Shown here: in pieces, positions 1-6,902 of the stretch
Position numbering within the stretch: the stretch's first letter is position 1
How the letters are laid out: the number at the start of each line of letters is the position of its first letter
Source of the DNA: Prolixibacteraceae bacterium
GTDB taxonomy: Bacteria > Bacteroidota > Bacteroidia > Bacteroidales > Prolixibacteraceae
NCBI GenBank assembly: GCA_007116765.1
Contig: SKHV01000226.1
Coordinates: 1 to 11,821 of the forward strand
Length of the DNA: 11,821 bases
Direction: 5' to 3'
Notes under the pieces: generated by a model
The model's database searches: none
The model's input: the letters and a program-made list of their open reading frames with translations, nothing else
Told to the model about the DNA's origin: nothing
Made by a program: the position numbers and the translations under genes

Positions 1-525
1 AAGTCTGACTCTTCGTTGCTACAGAAAAACCGCCCATTCTTTATCCCTTCGTTTTCGAACGATTTGCACCACGAGGTAGAACTGGTTGTTAAAATAGATA
101 AGTTGGGTAAGAATATTTCAAAAAAATTTGCACATCGCTACTACACTTCAATAGGCTTGGGTATTGATTTTACTGCCCGCGACCTGCAAAGCAAATTGCG
201 CAAGCAAGGTCTCCCATGGGAAAAAGCTAAAGCTTTCGACCACTCGGCTGTAATCAGCAAAGATTTTATTTCTGTTGAGCAACTTGATATGAACAACATC
301 AATTTCAGGCTCGACATTAATGGTGAAACCCGCCAAAAAGGCAACTCAAGCCAAATGATATTCAAAATAGACGAACTGATTGAGCATATTTCATCGTATT
401 TCACACTCAAAATTGGCGATTTACTTTATACCGGTACTCCCGAAGGTGTGGGGCCAGTAAAAACAAACGACAGGCTGCAAGGTTACATTGGCGATAAAAT
501 AATGTTTGATTTCGTGGTTAAGTAA
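1..525 (+). CDS. Fumarylacetoacetate hydrolase (FAH) family protein, 5' end cut by window edge
   Basis: The last 174 residues of an FAH-family enzyme. Members are metal-dependent hydrolases, isomerases or decarboxylases of 2-oxo/acylpyruvate-type substrates, acting in the cytoplasm. The frame is open from base 1 (KSDSSLLQKN...), so the true start lies upstream; small family members of about 200-220 residues suggest that some 30 N-terminal residues are missing. The metal-binding set is visible: Glu25 and Glu27 in HHEVEL and Asp56 in GLGIDFTARD (partial numbering). The family C-terminal signature TGTPEGVG is at about residues 144-151. A TTG at 16 is in frame but interrupts a conserved block and is not a credible start. 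The substrate cannot be told from sequence; acylpyruvase/oxaloacetate-decarboxylase-like activity is possible. No clear hairpin terminator follows the stop. Confidence 0.88.
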   Translation, partial: KSDSSLLQKNRPFFIPSFSNDLHHEVELVVKIDKLGKNISKKFAHRYYTSIGLGIDFTARDLQSKLRKQGLPWEKAKAFDHSAVISKDFISVEQLDMNNINFRLDINGETRQKGNSSQMIFKIDELIEHISSYFTLKIGDLLYTGTPEGVGPVKTNDRLQGYIGDKIMFDFVVK

Positions 526-585
526 ATCATTTTAAAATGTTTCGAACACCGCAAAAAATATACTTTACTTTTTTTTGAAAAGACT

Positions 586-616
586 TTTGGCAGAAAAAAG
601 AATTACAGTATATTTG
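586..616 (+). promoter_or_regulatory. Bacteroidota-type promoter of tRNA-Trp
   Basis: TTTG at 586-589 is followed after 19 bases by TATATTTG at 609-616. This is a full match to the Bacteroidota vegetative promoter (-33 TTTG, -7 TAnnTTTG). The start of transcription would fall near 621-625, about 15 bases before the mature tRNA 5' end. Confidence 0.72.
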
Positions 617-637
617 CAGCGCTGAACCAGCAAATAC

Positions 638-710
638 ACGGGTGTAGCTCAGTTGGTAGAGCACTGGTCTCCAAAACCAGGTGTCGGGCGTTCGAGTCGC
701 TCCTCCCGTG
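638..710 (+). tRNA. tRNA-Trp (anticodon CCA)
   Basis: A complete 73-base cloverleaf. The acceptor stem is 638-644 with 703-709, followed by discriminator G710, as expected for tRNA-Trp. U8-A9 are at 645-646. The D arm is GCTC 647-650 with GAGC 659-662. The anticodon stem is CTGGT 664-668 with ACCAG 676-680, enclosing loop CTCCAAA, so the anticodon CCA is at 671-673. The variable loop is five bases (681-685). The T arm is 686-690 with 698-702 around TTCGAGT. The 3' CCA is not encoded and must be added by the nucleotidyltransferase. One oddity is a T643-T704 mismatch at the sixth acceptor pair; all other stems pair, with one G-T in the T stem. Confidence 0.96.
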
Positions 711-717
711 CAAAAAG

Positions 718-758
718 AAAGAGGCTGTATGATTAAACCTACAGCCTCTTTTTTGTTT
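718..758. terminator. Strong intrinsic terminator after tRNA-Trp, probably bidirectional
   Basis: A perfect 12-base-pair stem (718-729 with 740-751) around a ten-base loop, with a T-rich tail on the plus strand (749-758). On the minus strand the stem is followed by a run rich in T (complement of 711-720), so it can also end the minus-strand peptidase mRNA whose stop codon is at 777. Confidence 0.85.
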
Positions 759-776
759 TATTAATACTTTATTCTT

Positions 777-1979
777 CTACTTAATGTTCAGTTTTTCAGC
801 CACACTTACCGGCAAAGCATCCTTGTGAAGCATAATATTGAGTGTGCGCAAGGCTACATAAGGTTTCGAGGCATAAAAATATCCATCGTACAAATTGTAT
901 TCACCCCATGAGTTTTTCACCTTGTAGTAGAGCGTTCCGTTCTGATCGCGGGCTGTTCCAATAATATGCATTCCATGATCGTCGGTAGTGGTATAGTTGT
1001 CAAAATCAATCTGACGCATCGATTGTGTTATCATTTTTTCGCTTCCCGGCTTATCAAGCTTGTACAGTTCGCTTTCCCTATCTGATTCGCTCATAGTTTC
1101 CCAATGCAGTATTTCAGCTCCCGTCATTTCGGTAATATCCATTTCGGGCACAACTGCTACTCCTTTGTTACGTGTTGCAAAGCCTTTGTCGCTCACATCC
1201 GATGCCCATGCAATTGTGTATCCGCTTTGTAAAGCGTTATCAATTATCTCCATCATGTCGTGAAGCGGCACGTTATAGATTTCGTTCCAAAGCCAGTTGT
1301 CAGGCACTTCGAGTATAAACTTTTCGTAAAAGGGATGATGAGTATATGAACCTATTTCGATGTAATCGTCGGCATCAAGCTCCAGGTAATCATCGACAAA
1401 CGACAAAGGAGTATATTTCTTGCCCTCATACTCGAACTTATCAGGCAGCTCACCCAAGTAATTATTCAAAAGGGCTTTAAACGAAGTGTACCAAACCGGA
1501 CTAAGTTTCCGGTTTCGGTTTTTTATAACTGCTTCCACATGAGATTTTAGCACTTCGTCCATTTCGCCATGTACGTTCTTATCTTCGCCTATAACAAGCC
1601 CGCTATAAACCGACTCGGGTACCATTCCATAATTTTTCATAACCCATGTAACGTCGTGAAATGCACCACCGGCACCAAAGTTTGTATTGCCATGCATACG
1701 CACGAACTTTTCGGCTTTCTTTGTATAACAATGCCAAACAATGAACATCTCCGATAAATTGACAACAGGTTTTCCCATTCGCAACAATTCCGATTCGAGG
1801 AACGAATTAGCTGCATACGACCAACATGTACCTGAACGATGCTGATTTTCTACCGGACTGGCCTCCAACTCGATTACAGGAGTAAAATGATAGCCTTGTT
1901 GTACACTATCGGTTTCGGTCTGGGCAAATACCAGTAAATGACTGACAACTAAAATAAAAAGCAACATTAACTTATTCAT
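777..1979 (-). CDS. Exported C1 family (bleomycin hydrolase/PepC-like) cysteine peptidase
   Basis: A papain-fold cysteine peptidase of 400 residues, closest to the bleomycin hydrolase/aminopeptidase C branch (C1B). The oxyanion Gln46 and nucleophile Cys52 lie in the QHRSGTCWSYA block; the histidine is probably His335 in DDHGMHIIG, and Asn356 is in KVKNSWGEY. The first 20 residues form a signal peptide (MNKL, hydrophobic core, cleavage near FA-Q), so the enzyme should act in the periplasm or outside, unlike the cytoplasmic PepC of other bacteria. Secreted relatives of this length are common in Bacteroidales. I chose the ATG at 1979; a TTG six bases upstream is in frame but less likely. It stands alone, divergent from the small membrane-protein gene at 2090 and ending before the shared terminator. 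Whether it acts as an aminopeptidase or endopeptidase cannot be read from sequence. Confidence 0.9.
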   Translation of the reverse strand: MNKLMLLFILVVSHLLVFAQTETDSVQQGYHFTPVIELEASPVENQHRSGTCWSYAANSFLESELLRMGKPVVNLSEMFIVWHCYTKKAEKFVRMHGNTNFGAGGAFHDVTWVMKNYGMVPESVYSGLVIGEDKNVHGEMDEVLKSHVEAVIKNRNRKLSPVWYTSFKALLNNYLGELPDKFEYEGKKYTPLSFVDDYLELDADDYIEIGSYTHHPFYEKFILEVPDNWLWNEIYNVPLHDMMEIIDNALQSGYTIAWASDVSDKGFATRNKGVAVVPEMDITEMTGAEILHWETMSESDRESELYKLDKPGSEKMITQSMRQIDFDNYTTTDDHGMHIIGTARDQNGTLYYKVKNSWGEYNLYDGYFYASKPYVALRTLNIMLHKDALPVSVAEKLNIK

Positions 1980-2038
1980 TATCAAATATCTTTAAGGTGA
2001 AAACATGAAATTTTTTCTAAATATAGAAAAATTTACTG

Positions 2039-2072
2039 TTTGTTAAATTTTTATTTTTTAATTTAGCTATTG
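2039..2072 (+). promoter_or_regulatory. Possible weak promoter of the 60-residue membrane protein gene
   Basis: TTTG at 2039-2042 and, after 21 bases, the imperfect -7 block TAGCTATTG at 2064-2072. The -7 match is poor, but the distance to the ATG (about 18 bases) equals that of the better promoters in this window. Confidence 0.3.
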
Positions 2073-2089
2073 AATAAAACGTATATATT

Positions 2090-2272
2090 ATGAGCAACGA
2101 AACTAATCAAAACGGAGCAACAGGTGCAGTTTACGGACTTGGATTTATAGGCGCTGCAATTTATTATATTTCAGTAGCGACATCATTCTGGATGGGAGTA
2201 ATTGGTTTTCTTAAAGCCGTAGTTTGGCCTATATTTTTTGTATACGAAGTACTGAAATACGTAAGTGCCTAG
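2090..2272 (+). CDS. Small integral membrane protein of unknown function
   Basis: A 60-residue protein beginning with ATG at 2090. After a short polar N-terminus (MSNETNQNGATG) comes a Gly/aromatic-rich hydrophobic stretch at about residues 13-33 (AVYGLGFIGAAIYYI...), a short linker, and a second hydrophobic segment at about 35-57 that includes VVWPIFFVYEVLKYV. Two membrane passes, or one pass plus a re-entrant helix, are likely. The motif-like blocks GAVYGLGFIGA, ATSFWMGVIG and VWPIFFVYE give the impression of a conserved short family, but I cannot name it and have no function for it. It has its own intergenic space (110 bases upstream) and converges on the thioesterase gene with only 16 bases between stops. 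That it is a real gene is inferred from its coding-like composition and placement. Confidence 0.7.
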   Translation: MSNETNQNGATGAVYGLGFIGAAIYYISVATSFWMGVIGFLKAVVWPIFFVYEVLKYVSA

Positions 2273-2288
2273 CACCTGTTTTTCTCCA

Positions 2289-3053
2289 CTACACTTTTTC
2301 CCATTCTATTTTAGTGCGTACCATTTCATTATTGTCTGTAACCCTGACAATATTATTCAGAAATGTGGTATCGCCTGATTTTTGATACCCTACACCAAGA
2401 ATGTCGCCCGGAACAGCTTCTTTCAAGAAATTTATTTCAAACTCCTTAATGCGATTTTCAAGTAAGAAATCGAAATCGTACGAGTTCATTATTCTTTCAA
2501 TATAACTCACATTGTTCATGTGAAAATTCATATCGGTTTCAGTAAACTGCACATTGCTTTCTGTCATTTTTACCGGATTACTAAGTGCTTCAATTTTGCC
2601 GGGAGCATGCTCATAAAGCCATTTGTCATTCAACGGAAAATCGCGCATATACTCATCGGCTCGCACCAGTCTCCGGGTTTTTGAACTAACCATTAACCAG
2701 CTGCTTATGGCGCGTACAAGCTCGTTGCCGTGTTCATCTTCAACCTGAAAATGACGAATTGCCATCAAACCATTAAGACCGTTCGACCAGGTATTTATTT
2801 TTATCTTATCTTCCCAAACGGGATAGGTATTTACATCGATTTGTAAACGTGACAAAACCCAGAACAATTCTTCCTGCTGCAAAACATCCCAGCCTACACC
2901 ACAAGCTACTGTATGATTTCCGGCAATTTCTTGAAAAAAACTGCATAGTTTGGACAAGGTAAGTTTGCGTTGTAAATCGACATGATACGAACGGATTACA
3001 ATTTCTTCGGAATAAACACGAGGAGCATCAGGTTTAATTTTGAAAGTTTGCAT
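2289..3053 (-). CDS. Acyl-ACP thioesterase (FatA/FatB-like, double hotdog)
   Basis: Hydrolyses acyl-ACP to free fatty acid and ACP in the cytoplasm, by membership in the bacterial branch of the plant FatA/FatB family. With the ATG at 3053 the protein has 254 residues in two hotdog halves (about 1-150 and 160-254). The second half carries DMNFHMNN with Asp174, Asn176 and His178, and Glu212 lies 34 residues further on, matching the Asp-x-Asn-x-His...Glu network of the plant enzymes. The first half contains the usual HVDLQRKLTL and EIAGNHTVACG segments. An in-frame ATG at 3119 would add 22 residues (MSISNRFSKCD...), but those do not look like the family N-terminus, they would start inside the divergent map promoter, and a TATTTTTG -7-like block lies between the two starts. 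Its role, probably fatty-acid release or control of acyl-ACP, is inferred. Confidence 0.88.
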   Translation of the reverse strand: MQTFKIKPDAPRVYSEEIVIRSYHVDLQRKLTLSKLCSFFQEIAGNHTVACGVGWDVLQQEELFWVLSRLQIDVNTYPVWEDKIKINTWSNGLNGLMAIRHFQVEDEHGNELVRAISSWLMVSSKTRRLVRADEYMRDFPLNDKWLYEHAPGKIEALSNPVKMTESNVQFTETDMNFHMNNVSYIERIMNSYDFDFLLENRIKEFEINFLKEAVPGDILGVGYQKSGDTTFLNNIVRVTDNNEMVRTKIEWEKV

Positions 3054-3076
3054 AAAATAATGATGTTGATTTGTTA

Positions 3077-3084
3077 CAAAAATA
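3077..3084 (-). promoter_or_regulatory. -7-like element in front of the thioesterase gene
   Basis: On the minus strand this reads TATTTTTG, a full match to TAnnTTTG, 24 bases before the ATG at 3053. No good -33 TTTG is found at the expected distance, so this is only suggestive. It argues for the shorter thioesterase start. Confidence 0.35.
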
Positions 3085-3093
3085 CTATCACAT

Positions 3094-3124
3094 TTTGAAA
3101 AGCGGTTACTTATCGACATTTTTG
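3094..3124 (+). promoter_or_regulatory. Likely promoter of the methionine aminopeptidase gene
   Basis: TTTG at 3094-3097, a 19-base spacer, then CATTTTTG at 3117-3124, which differs from TAnnTTTG only in the first base. The map ATG is at 3144, giving a very short leader of roughly a dozen bases. Confidence 0.5.
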
Positions 3125-3143
3125 TATAAAAATTTTAAAGCCA

Positions 3144-3914
3144 ATGGGAATCATTATAAAAACCCCCGAGCAGATAGAAGGCATCAGAAAAAGCAGTCAA
3201 CTGGCCGGCAACACACTCAAAATGATTGAAGAATTTGTGAAAGAGGGCGTGAGCACAGATTATCTAGATAAAATTATTGAAGAGTACATTCGCGACCATC
3301 ATGCTATACCTGCCACATTAGGATATCATGGCTTTCCTAAATCATCGTGTATCTCGCTCAACGAAGTGGTTTGTCACGGAATTCCTTCGAGCGATACCGT
3401 ATTGCGCGAAGGCGACATACTGAACATTGATATAACTACTATACTCAATAGTTATTTCGGCGACACCAGCAAAATGTTCACTGTTGGAAATATTAGCGAA
3501 AATGCACAAAACCTTATCGATACAAGTTTGCATTGTCTAAATTTGGGAATTCAACAAGTAAGCGCCGGAAACCGTTTTGGCAACATTGGTTTTGCCATTT
3601 CGCGCTATGCAAAAGCTAAAGGATACTCGGTAGTATACGAATTTTGTGGTCATGGCTGCGGAGTTGAGTTTCACGAAGAACCACAAGTTGAGCATGTTGC
3701 CCGTCGAAATACAGGAGCTATAATGGAGCCCGGAATGACATTCACTATTGAACCCATGATAAACGAAGGTCGATCGCGCGCAAAGGTTGATAAAATTGAC
3801 GGATGGACAGCACGCACTGCCGACGGTAAACTTTCGGCACAGTTTGAACACACCGTACTTGTTACTGAAACCGGAGTTGAAGTGTTGACCGATGTAAGTG
3901 GAGAAATGAATTAA
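3144..3914 (+). CDS. map: Type I methionine aminopeptidase
   Basis: Removes the initiator methionine from nascent proteins in the cytoplasm; an essential housekeeping enzyme. The 256-residue length is that of a simple bacterial type I enzyme with no N-terminal zinc-finger extension. The five metal ligands are all present: Asp96 (NIDITTI), Asp107 (GDTSK), His170 (CGHGCG), Glu203 (FTIEPMIN) and Glu235 (AQFEHTV). His79 (VCHGIP) and His177 (EFHEEP) match the substrate-contacting histidines of the E. coli enzyme at nearly the same numbers. The ATG at 3144 gives the standard N-terminus (IIIKTPEQIEGIRKS). It is not in its common ribosomal-protein/adk neighbourhood but beside a divergent thioesterase, so it could be a second copy in this genome; the window cannot decide this. 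Trp synthase beta follows after 64 bases. Confidence 0.96.
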   Translation: MGIIIKTPEQIEGIRKSSQLAGNTLKMIEEFVKEGVSTDYLDKIIEEYIRDHHAIPATLGYHGFPKSSCISLNEVVCHGIPSSDTVLREGDILNIDITTILNSYFGDTSKMFTVGNISENAQNLIDTSLHCLNLGIQQVSAGNRFGNIGFAISRYAKAKGYSVVYEFCGHGCGVEFHEEPQVEHVARRNTGAIMEPGMTFTIEPMINEGRSRAKVDKIDGWTARTADGKLSAQFEHTVLVTETGVEVLTDVSGEMN

Positions 3915-3978
3915 CTACAGGTTTTGTGTATATTAAACTGAATCTGAAACCATATCTAAACAATAAAAACAAATAACA

Positions 3979-5178
3979 ATGAAGAACTATTTTAAAACCG
4001 TACCAACCCGCGATGGCTATTATGGCGATTTCGGAGGCAGTTTTCTTCCTCCTCATTTACAGGCGGAGATGGACAAAATAACCGAGGCGTATTTTACAAT
4101 CAGTAAATCTCACGAGTTTATTTCTGAACTTCGGAGTATCCGCAAACATTTCCAAGGGCGACCTACCCCGGTGTATTTTTGTAAGCGGTTATCGGAAAAA
4201 GCCGGCAGCCGTATTTATTTGAAACGCGAAGACCTTAACCACTCTGGAGCACACAAACTAAACCACTGCATGGGCGAAGCACTTTTGGCCAAGTATTTAG
4301 GGAAGAAAAAGCTTATTGCTGAAACAGGTGCCGGACAGCACGGAGTGGCTTTGGCTACAGCAGCTGCCTATTTCGGTCTCGAATGTGAAATACACATGGG
4401 CGAAGTCGACATTGCAAAAGAACACCCCAACGTGGTACGCATGAGAATATTAGGTGCAAAAGTTGTTCCTGTTTCACACGGACTCAAAACTCTAAAGGAA
4501 GCGGTTGATTCTGCTTTCGAAGCGTATTTAGTAGATCCTGAAACGTCAATTTACTGCATAGGTTCAGTAGTTGGGCCACACCCCTTCCCTATGATGGTGC
4601 GCGATTTTCAAAGAGTTGTAGGCATCGAAGCACGTGAGCAGTTTCATGAAATGACAGGTGAACTGCCCGACAATGTAGTAGCTTGTGTGGGTGGTGGCAG
4701 TAATGCGGCAGGTATTTTTTCAGCCTTTCTGGCCGATGAAGAAGTTAAACTATGGGGTGTTGAGCCCGCCGGTATATCTTATGCAACAGGCGACCATGCC
4801 TGCACAATGAAATATGGTACTCCGGGAGTAATTCACGGCTTTAAATGCAACGTGCTACAAGACGAAGAAGGAAATCCGGCGCCGGTTTATTCTGTAGCCA
4901 GTGGCCTCGACTATCCGGGTGTAGGACCTGAGCACTGCATGCTTAAAGCCAATGGCAGGGTGAACTACAGCGATGCCAACGACAAAGAAACTATTGATGC
5001 ATTTTATGAGTTAAGTCGCCTTGAAGGTATAATACCTGCTCTTGAAAGTGCTCATGCTGTTGCTTTTGCTACAAAACTTGCAAAAGACGCTCAACGTGAA
5101 TCAATTTTAATAAATTTGAGCGGACGCGGTGATAAAGACCTTGACTTTGTGGTAAACACATATGGTTTACCCGATTAG
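3979..5178 (+). CDS. trpB: Tryptophan synthase beta chain, atypical stand-alone form
   Basis: A PLP enzyme that joins L-serine and indole to make tryptophan. All core catalytic features are present in 399 residues: the PLP lysine Lys93 (GAHKLNH), Glu115 in AETGAGQHG, the phosphate loop GGGSN (238-242), Asp311 in GLDYPGVGPEH, Glu356 in PALESAH and Ser381 in SGRGDKD. The length is that of normal TrpB1, not of the longer TrpB2. It departs from the usual sequence in several places: HKLNH instead of HKINN/HKTNQ, MGEVDIAKEHPN instead of MGAxDVERQxxN, and EPAGISYATG in place of EAAGKGLxTG. No trpA or other trp gene is near, so it may work alone, salvaging indole, or be a second paralogue. The 64-base upstream gap has no clear promoter, Trp-rich leader or T-box, so transcription from map is possible. 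A terminator follows at 5200. Confidence 0.92.
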   Translation: MKNYFKTVPTRDGYYGDFGGSFLPPHLQAEMDKITEAYFTISKSHEFISELRSIRKHFQGRPTPVYFCKRLSEKAGSRIYLKREDLNHSGAHKLNHCMGEALLAKYLGKKKLIAETGAGQHGVALATAAAYFGLECEIHMGEVDIAKEHPNVVRMRILGAKVVPVSHGLKTLKEAVDSAFEAYLVDPETSIYCIGSVVGPHPFPMMVRDFQRVVGIEAREQFHEMTGELPDNVVACVGGGSNAAGIFSAFLADEEVKLWGVEPAGISYATGDHACTMKYGTPGVIHGFKCNVLQDEEGNPAPVYSVASGLDYPGVGPEHCMLKANGRVNYSDANDKETIDAFYELSRLEGIIPALESAHAVAFATKLAKDAQRESILINLSGRGDKDLDFVVNTYGLPD

Positions 5179-5199
5179 CATCGAAAACAAATAAAATAC

Positions 5200-5244
5200 A
5201 ATGCAGGTACGTGATTATTAACATCATTTACCTGCATTTTTATT
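5200..5244. terminator. Bidirectional intrinsic terminator between trpB and recN
   Basis: A perfect ten-base-pair stem (5200-5209 AATGCAGGTA with 5229-5238) with a 19-base loop that can pair a little further inside, and a T-rich tail on the plus strand (5237-5244). On the minus strand the stem is followed by TGTATTTTATTTG. It overlaps the recN stop codon region (5240-5242) and probably ends both convergent transcripts. Confidence 0.8.
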
Positions 5245-6898
5245 TCGCCATTAGGGCACGTGCATTTTCAATCGCGGCTTCGTGAGGCTTATCGCTACTC
5301 AGCATTTTTGCAATTTCAAGCACGCGTTCTTCATTTTTGAGTAAACGTATTGAAGTTTCGGTATCGGTTTCATTTTCGTTTTTGAAAACCAGATAATGAC
5401 TGTTTGCCCGGGAAGCAATTTGAGGCAAATGGGTAATATTGATTACCTGCATGTATTTTGACATTTGTTCAAGTATCACACCCATTTTTGAGGCAATTTC
5501 ACCCGAAATACCAGAGTCAATTTCATCGAAAATGATAGCAGGAAGAGCTTTCGACTTGGCCACTACCGTTTTAATGGCCAGCATTAAACGAGACAATTCA
5601 CCTCCCGAAGCCACTTTGTTGATTTCTTCAACTTTACCGCCTTTGTTGGCTGTAAACATAAAAAACACTTCATCGGCACCATCGACACCCGGCAAAGATT
5701 TCTTCTTTATTTCAATGTTGAAAACGGCATTGGGCATTCCAAGTTGCTTAAGATAATCAGTTATTCCCGAGGCAATAGGGCCAACTTGTAACGCTCTTTT
5801 ATCATGAAGATTTTGTGCGACTGACAAAACTTCTCCCTTTTGTTTTTCAATTGCTTTTTTCAGTATTTCAAGATCTTCGTCGTAGGAGTTTGCTTCATTA
5901 ATTTTCTTTTCAAACTCATCGCGAAGCATAATCAGTTCGTCTATGCTTGAAACACGATGTTTTTGCTGCAATTCATATATTGTATTCAAGCGATCGTTGA
6001 TAAACTCCAGACGACTGGGATCGAATTCTGTTTTCTCAGCCAGTTGTTCACATTCCTGTGCAACATCGCGTAATTCAATAAACTGGCTTTCTAATCTTTT
6101 ATGTAACTCGGATGCAGCAGGCAAAAAAGAAGTTAGTTTCTGCAACACAAACGTGGCATCTTTTAAACGGGTTAAGGCATCAAATTCCTCGCCATCGAGC
6201 AATTGGTTTACCTGAATCAATCCTGCTTTAATTTCTTCTGAATGGCTTAAAAGTTCCTGTTCGCTCTCCAGTTCGCTTTGTTCTAACGAAGTTAAATTTG
6301 CTTCGCTTAATTGTTTGTACTGAAATTCGTAATAATCAATGTCGGCATTAGTTTGTAGTTTCTTCTCATTCAATTCGTCGTACTGCTTTTCAAGTTGTTT
6401 CCATTTAGAAAATAAACGGGAGTACTTATCTAGTAAATTTGTATTGCTGCAGTACCAGTCAATTACATTGAGTTGAAATTTGCGGTTTCCAAGTTCAAGA
6501 TTTGAATGTTGAGAATGAATATCGATAAGATAAAGACCTATTTCTCTAATAATATTGAGCTGAACCGGAGTGTCATTCACAAATGCTCTTGATTTTCCTG
6601 AAGGTGTAATTTCACGCCTGAGTATTACCGGCAACTCATAATCCAAATCGTTTTCCTCAAACAAGAGTTTAAGAGTTTCGTTGTGTTCAACCGAGAATTT
6701 CCCTTCGATTATACATTTTTTATTCTGATCCTTAATAACTGAAGTATCGGCTCGCTGCCCCAAAATAAGGGTTAGTGCACCCATAATAATTGACTTACCT
6801 GCGCCGGTTTCGCCGGTAAGCACACAAAATCCCGACGATAAGCTTATGTCGAGATTCTTGATTATTGCATAATTCTTAATGGAGAGGTTCGAAAGCAT
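5240..6898 (-). CDS. recN: DNA repair protein RecN
   Basis: An SMC-like ATPase that acts early in double-strand-break repair, gathering broken ends for RecA-dependent recombination. The 552-residue length is typical. The Walker A is GETGAGKS at 29-36 and the N-terminal start MLSNLSIKNYAIIKNL is the family standard. A long Glu/Lys/Gln-rich coiled-coil region spans about 150-370. The ABC signature SGGELSRL begins at 431, Walker B is IIFDEIDSG (Asp458, Glu459), and His490 (ITHLPQIA) is the switch histidine. I chose the ATG at 6898, four bases after the porD stop; a longer frame reaches 6964 but overlaps porD and does not match the family. It is the last gene of the bamD-rpoZ-coaBC-porD-recN operon and has no promoter of its own that I can see. 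Confidence 0.96.
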   Translation of the reverse strand: MLSNLSIKNYAIIKNLDISLSSGFCVLTGETGAGKSIIMGALTLILGQRADTSVIKDQNKKCIIEGKFSVEHNETLKLLFEENDLDYELPVILRREITPSGKSRAFVNDTPVQLNIIREIGLYLIDIHSQHSNLELGNRKFQLNVIDWYCSNTNLLDKYSRLFSKWKQLEKQYDELNEKKLQTNADIDYYEFQYKQLSEANLTSLEQSELESEQELLSHSEEIKAGLIQVNQLLDGEEFDALTRLKDATFVLQKLTSFLPAASELHKRLESQFIELRDVAQECEQLAEKTEFDPSRLEFINDRLNTIYELQQKHRVSSIDELIMLRDEFEKKINEANSYDEDLEILKKAIEKQKGEVLSVAQNLHDKRALQVGPIASGITDYLKQLGMPNAVFNIEIKKKSLPGVDGADEVFFMFTANKGGKVEEINKVASGGELSRLMLAIKTVVAKSKALPAIIFDEIDSGISGEIASKMGVILEQMSKYMQVINITHLPQIASRANSHYLVFKNENETDTETSIRLLKNEERVLEIAKMLSSDKPHEAAIENARALMAK

Positions 6899-6902
6899 TG
6901 CT

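Noticed and set aside
528..539. Perfect 12-base palindrome CATTTTAAAATG after the FAH gene, as terminator or operator.
   Set aside because: It is A/T-only apart from its ends, has no loop and no T tract directly after it. Chance is likely at this base composition.
2018..2025. Minus-strand TATATTTA as -7 element of the C1 peptidase gene.
   Set aside because: No TTTG-like -33 at 17-23 bases upstream, and the region is so A/T-rich that partial matches are expected.
3915..3978. Trp attenuator, leader peptide or T-box before trpB.
   Set aside because: The 64 bases have no Trp codon run, no stable competing hairpins and no T-box motif. A TTTTG at 3922-3926 has no -7 block at a proper distance.
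638..5178. A tryptophan-related cluster: tRNA-Trp near trpB.
   Set aside because: They are 3.3 kb apart with four unrelated genes, two strands and a terminator between them. Proximity looks accidental.
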